The translations under genes and the position numbers were made by a program. 64,000 nt of DNA from Glandiceps talaboti (Eukaryota > Hemichordata > Enteropneusta > Spengelidae): positions 11,694,408-11,758,407 of the forward strand of contig NC_135550.1 in the NCBI RefSeq assembly GCF_964340395.1. Direction: 5' to 3'. Shown piece by piece: positions 49,354 to 64,000 of this stretch. The notes below the pieces were generated by a model. That model did no database searches. It saw only the letters and a list, made by a program, of their open reading frames with translations, and was not told where the DNA came from. Position 1 is the stretch's first letter; every line of letters begins with the position of its first letter.

Positions 49354-49963
49354 TGTAACAAATTGGGGGGGGGGGGGGGGTTAACCTCTACTGTTAACGT
49401 CACCCTCCTTCAATGTTACTCTCTCTCTCTCCACTCTGTACACGGGATCGACTTGGACTTTTAGGGAATTAGCTCAAACTACACACAATGTTCATGGTTA
49501 ACCTGGATCATTTAGAAGTTGCCACGGAGCAGATCGAAGCTCCTTGTCTAGGCCTAGCTGTTGCCTTCAGCTCTAGCTTCCAAAGAATGAATCCATCATT
49601 AAATTCTTATTAAACATAAAATATACAATACTCAAATGATTGGGTGATAAAATAATCAGCACCATAAATGACTAAAACGGAAGTATTGCTGTCGTCTTAA
49701 TTCAATGCAAATGATTTTGACAAATATGAAAACTAGCCAAACAATGTGATCACGTCATTGTTCTTCCAACTGTCTGTAATCAGTCATTATTTGACACTGT
49801 TGATCTTATAATAACTTAATGTTGTCATCTTAGAAGAATACTATTCGCGATATGCAAACATTTGTTCTAAGTATTAATTCATGACAGCTGAGAGTTCACG
49901 GTGACCTAGCAAAACATCAAAACTTAGCGAATATTAAAAAGTTGTATTCTGTCATCCGTAACA
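49354..49963. mobile_element. Solo-LTR-like interspersed repeat, copy 2
   Basis: It aligns along its whole length with 25573-26256, begins TGTAACAAAT and ends GTAACA. It is flanked by ATAG on both sides (49350-49353 and 49964-49967), a 4-bp target duplication. TG...CA ends and a 4-bp duplication fit a solo LTR. No internal coding part is present. Confidence 0.6.
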
Positions 49964-50277
49964 ATAGCATCATGGCAGGATATGTCTCCATATATTTTTA
50001 TATCCATCACCATCATCATTGAAGATTATTAATATCAAAATATAAACCATAAATCTTATTCATTGATTCAATTTATATTCCAGACTATTTCTTGTCATGC
50101 TATCGATGACTTCTATTCATACTTCTTGCATAGTTCCTCTCTTCTTGTCTGTCAGACTACCACATCGAAGACCAGAGTTTTCTTCTTTCGCATTTTCTCC
50201 TTCCTCTGCTTCTCACATTATTGTTTTTGTGATTTGATAACTTGAATCTGACTTTGTGGGTATCATGGCATGTCACA

Positions 50278-63856
<13,579 letters not shown>

Positions 63857-64000
63857 CTAGGAAGAAAATCAGTCATGGCAATTCAATGATGAATTATTTC
63901 ATTTCAACCACAGTTGTATTCAGCACAAAGTGTGGCTTAAGGCAAATTGCCATCTGGTTGATCTTGCATCCCAGTGAGTTTCAATTTTTGTATTCATAAT

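Overview
The window looks like animal nuclear DNA. It is AT-rich, with introns bounded by GT/AG, long microsatellites, many inverted-repeat elements and three host genes, all on the minus strand. The host proteins resemble vertebrate ones closely enough to suggest a marine invertebrate, either a deuterostome or a lophotrochozoan. The species cannot be fixed from sequence alone.

Layout. 1-5.2 kb: two phase 1-1 exons encoding LDL-receptor class A repeats, part of a larger gene on the minus strand. 5.2-31.8 kb: no exon I can defend. This stretch holds microsatellites, a 39-bp minisatellite, the truncated 3' end of a CR1/L2-type LINE, a perfect 70-bp-arm palindrome, a solo-LTR-like repeat and several inverted-repeat elements. 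31.8-42.3 kb: a complete five-exon steroid 5-alpha-reductase gene (SRD5A type, 273 aa) whose introns carry MITEs and minisatellites. 42.465-48.417 kb: an apparently whole 5,953-bp DNA transposon flanked by TA on both sides. 48.5 kb: one 5S rRNA gene on the minus strand. 50.3-63.9 kb: the last 14 coding exons of xanthine dehydrogenase (672 aa, the molybdenum half). Its 2Fe-2S and FAD domains lie beyond the right edge.

The most interesting object is the transposon. It has long inverted repeats (about 195 bp), each carrying a tandem pair of 22-bp subterminal repeats. It encodes an uninterrupted IS630/Tc1/mariner-type DD37E transposase on the minus strand. On the plus strand it carries a second large intact gene, an 814-codon protein with a SAM domain, a Cys/His zinc-type module and a 14-residue repeat tract. 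The two genes converge, and each starts just inside one end. Known Tc1/mariner elements usually carry only a transposase, so a large conserved-looking accessory gene is unusual. The element sits 153 bp upstream of the SRD5A start codon and about 115 bp from the 5S gene.

Smaller points of interest are a palindrome family whose arms match each other within a locus better than between loci, a 124-bp duplication next to it, a tandem array made from the tail of an interspersed repeat, and an XDH that keeps every purine-pocket residue but lacks the cysteine needed for mammalian XDH-to-oxidase conversion.
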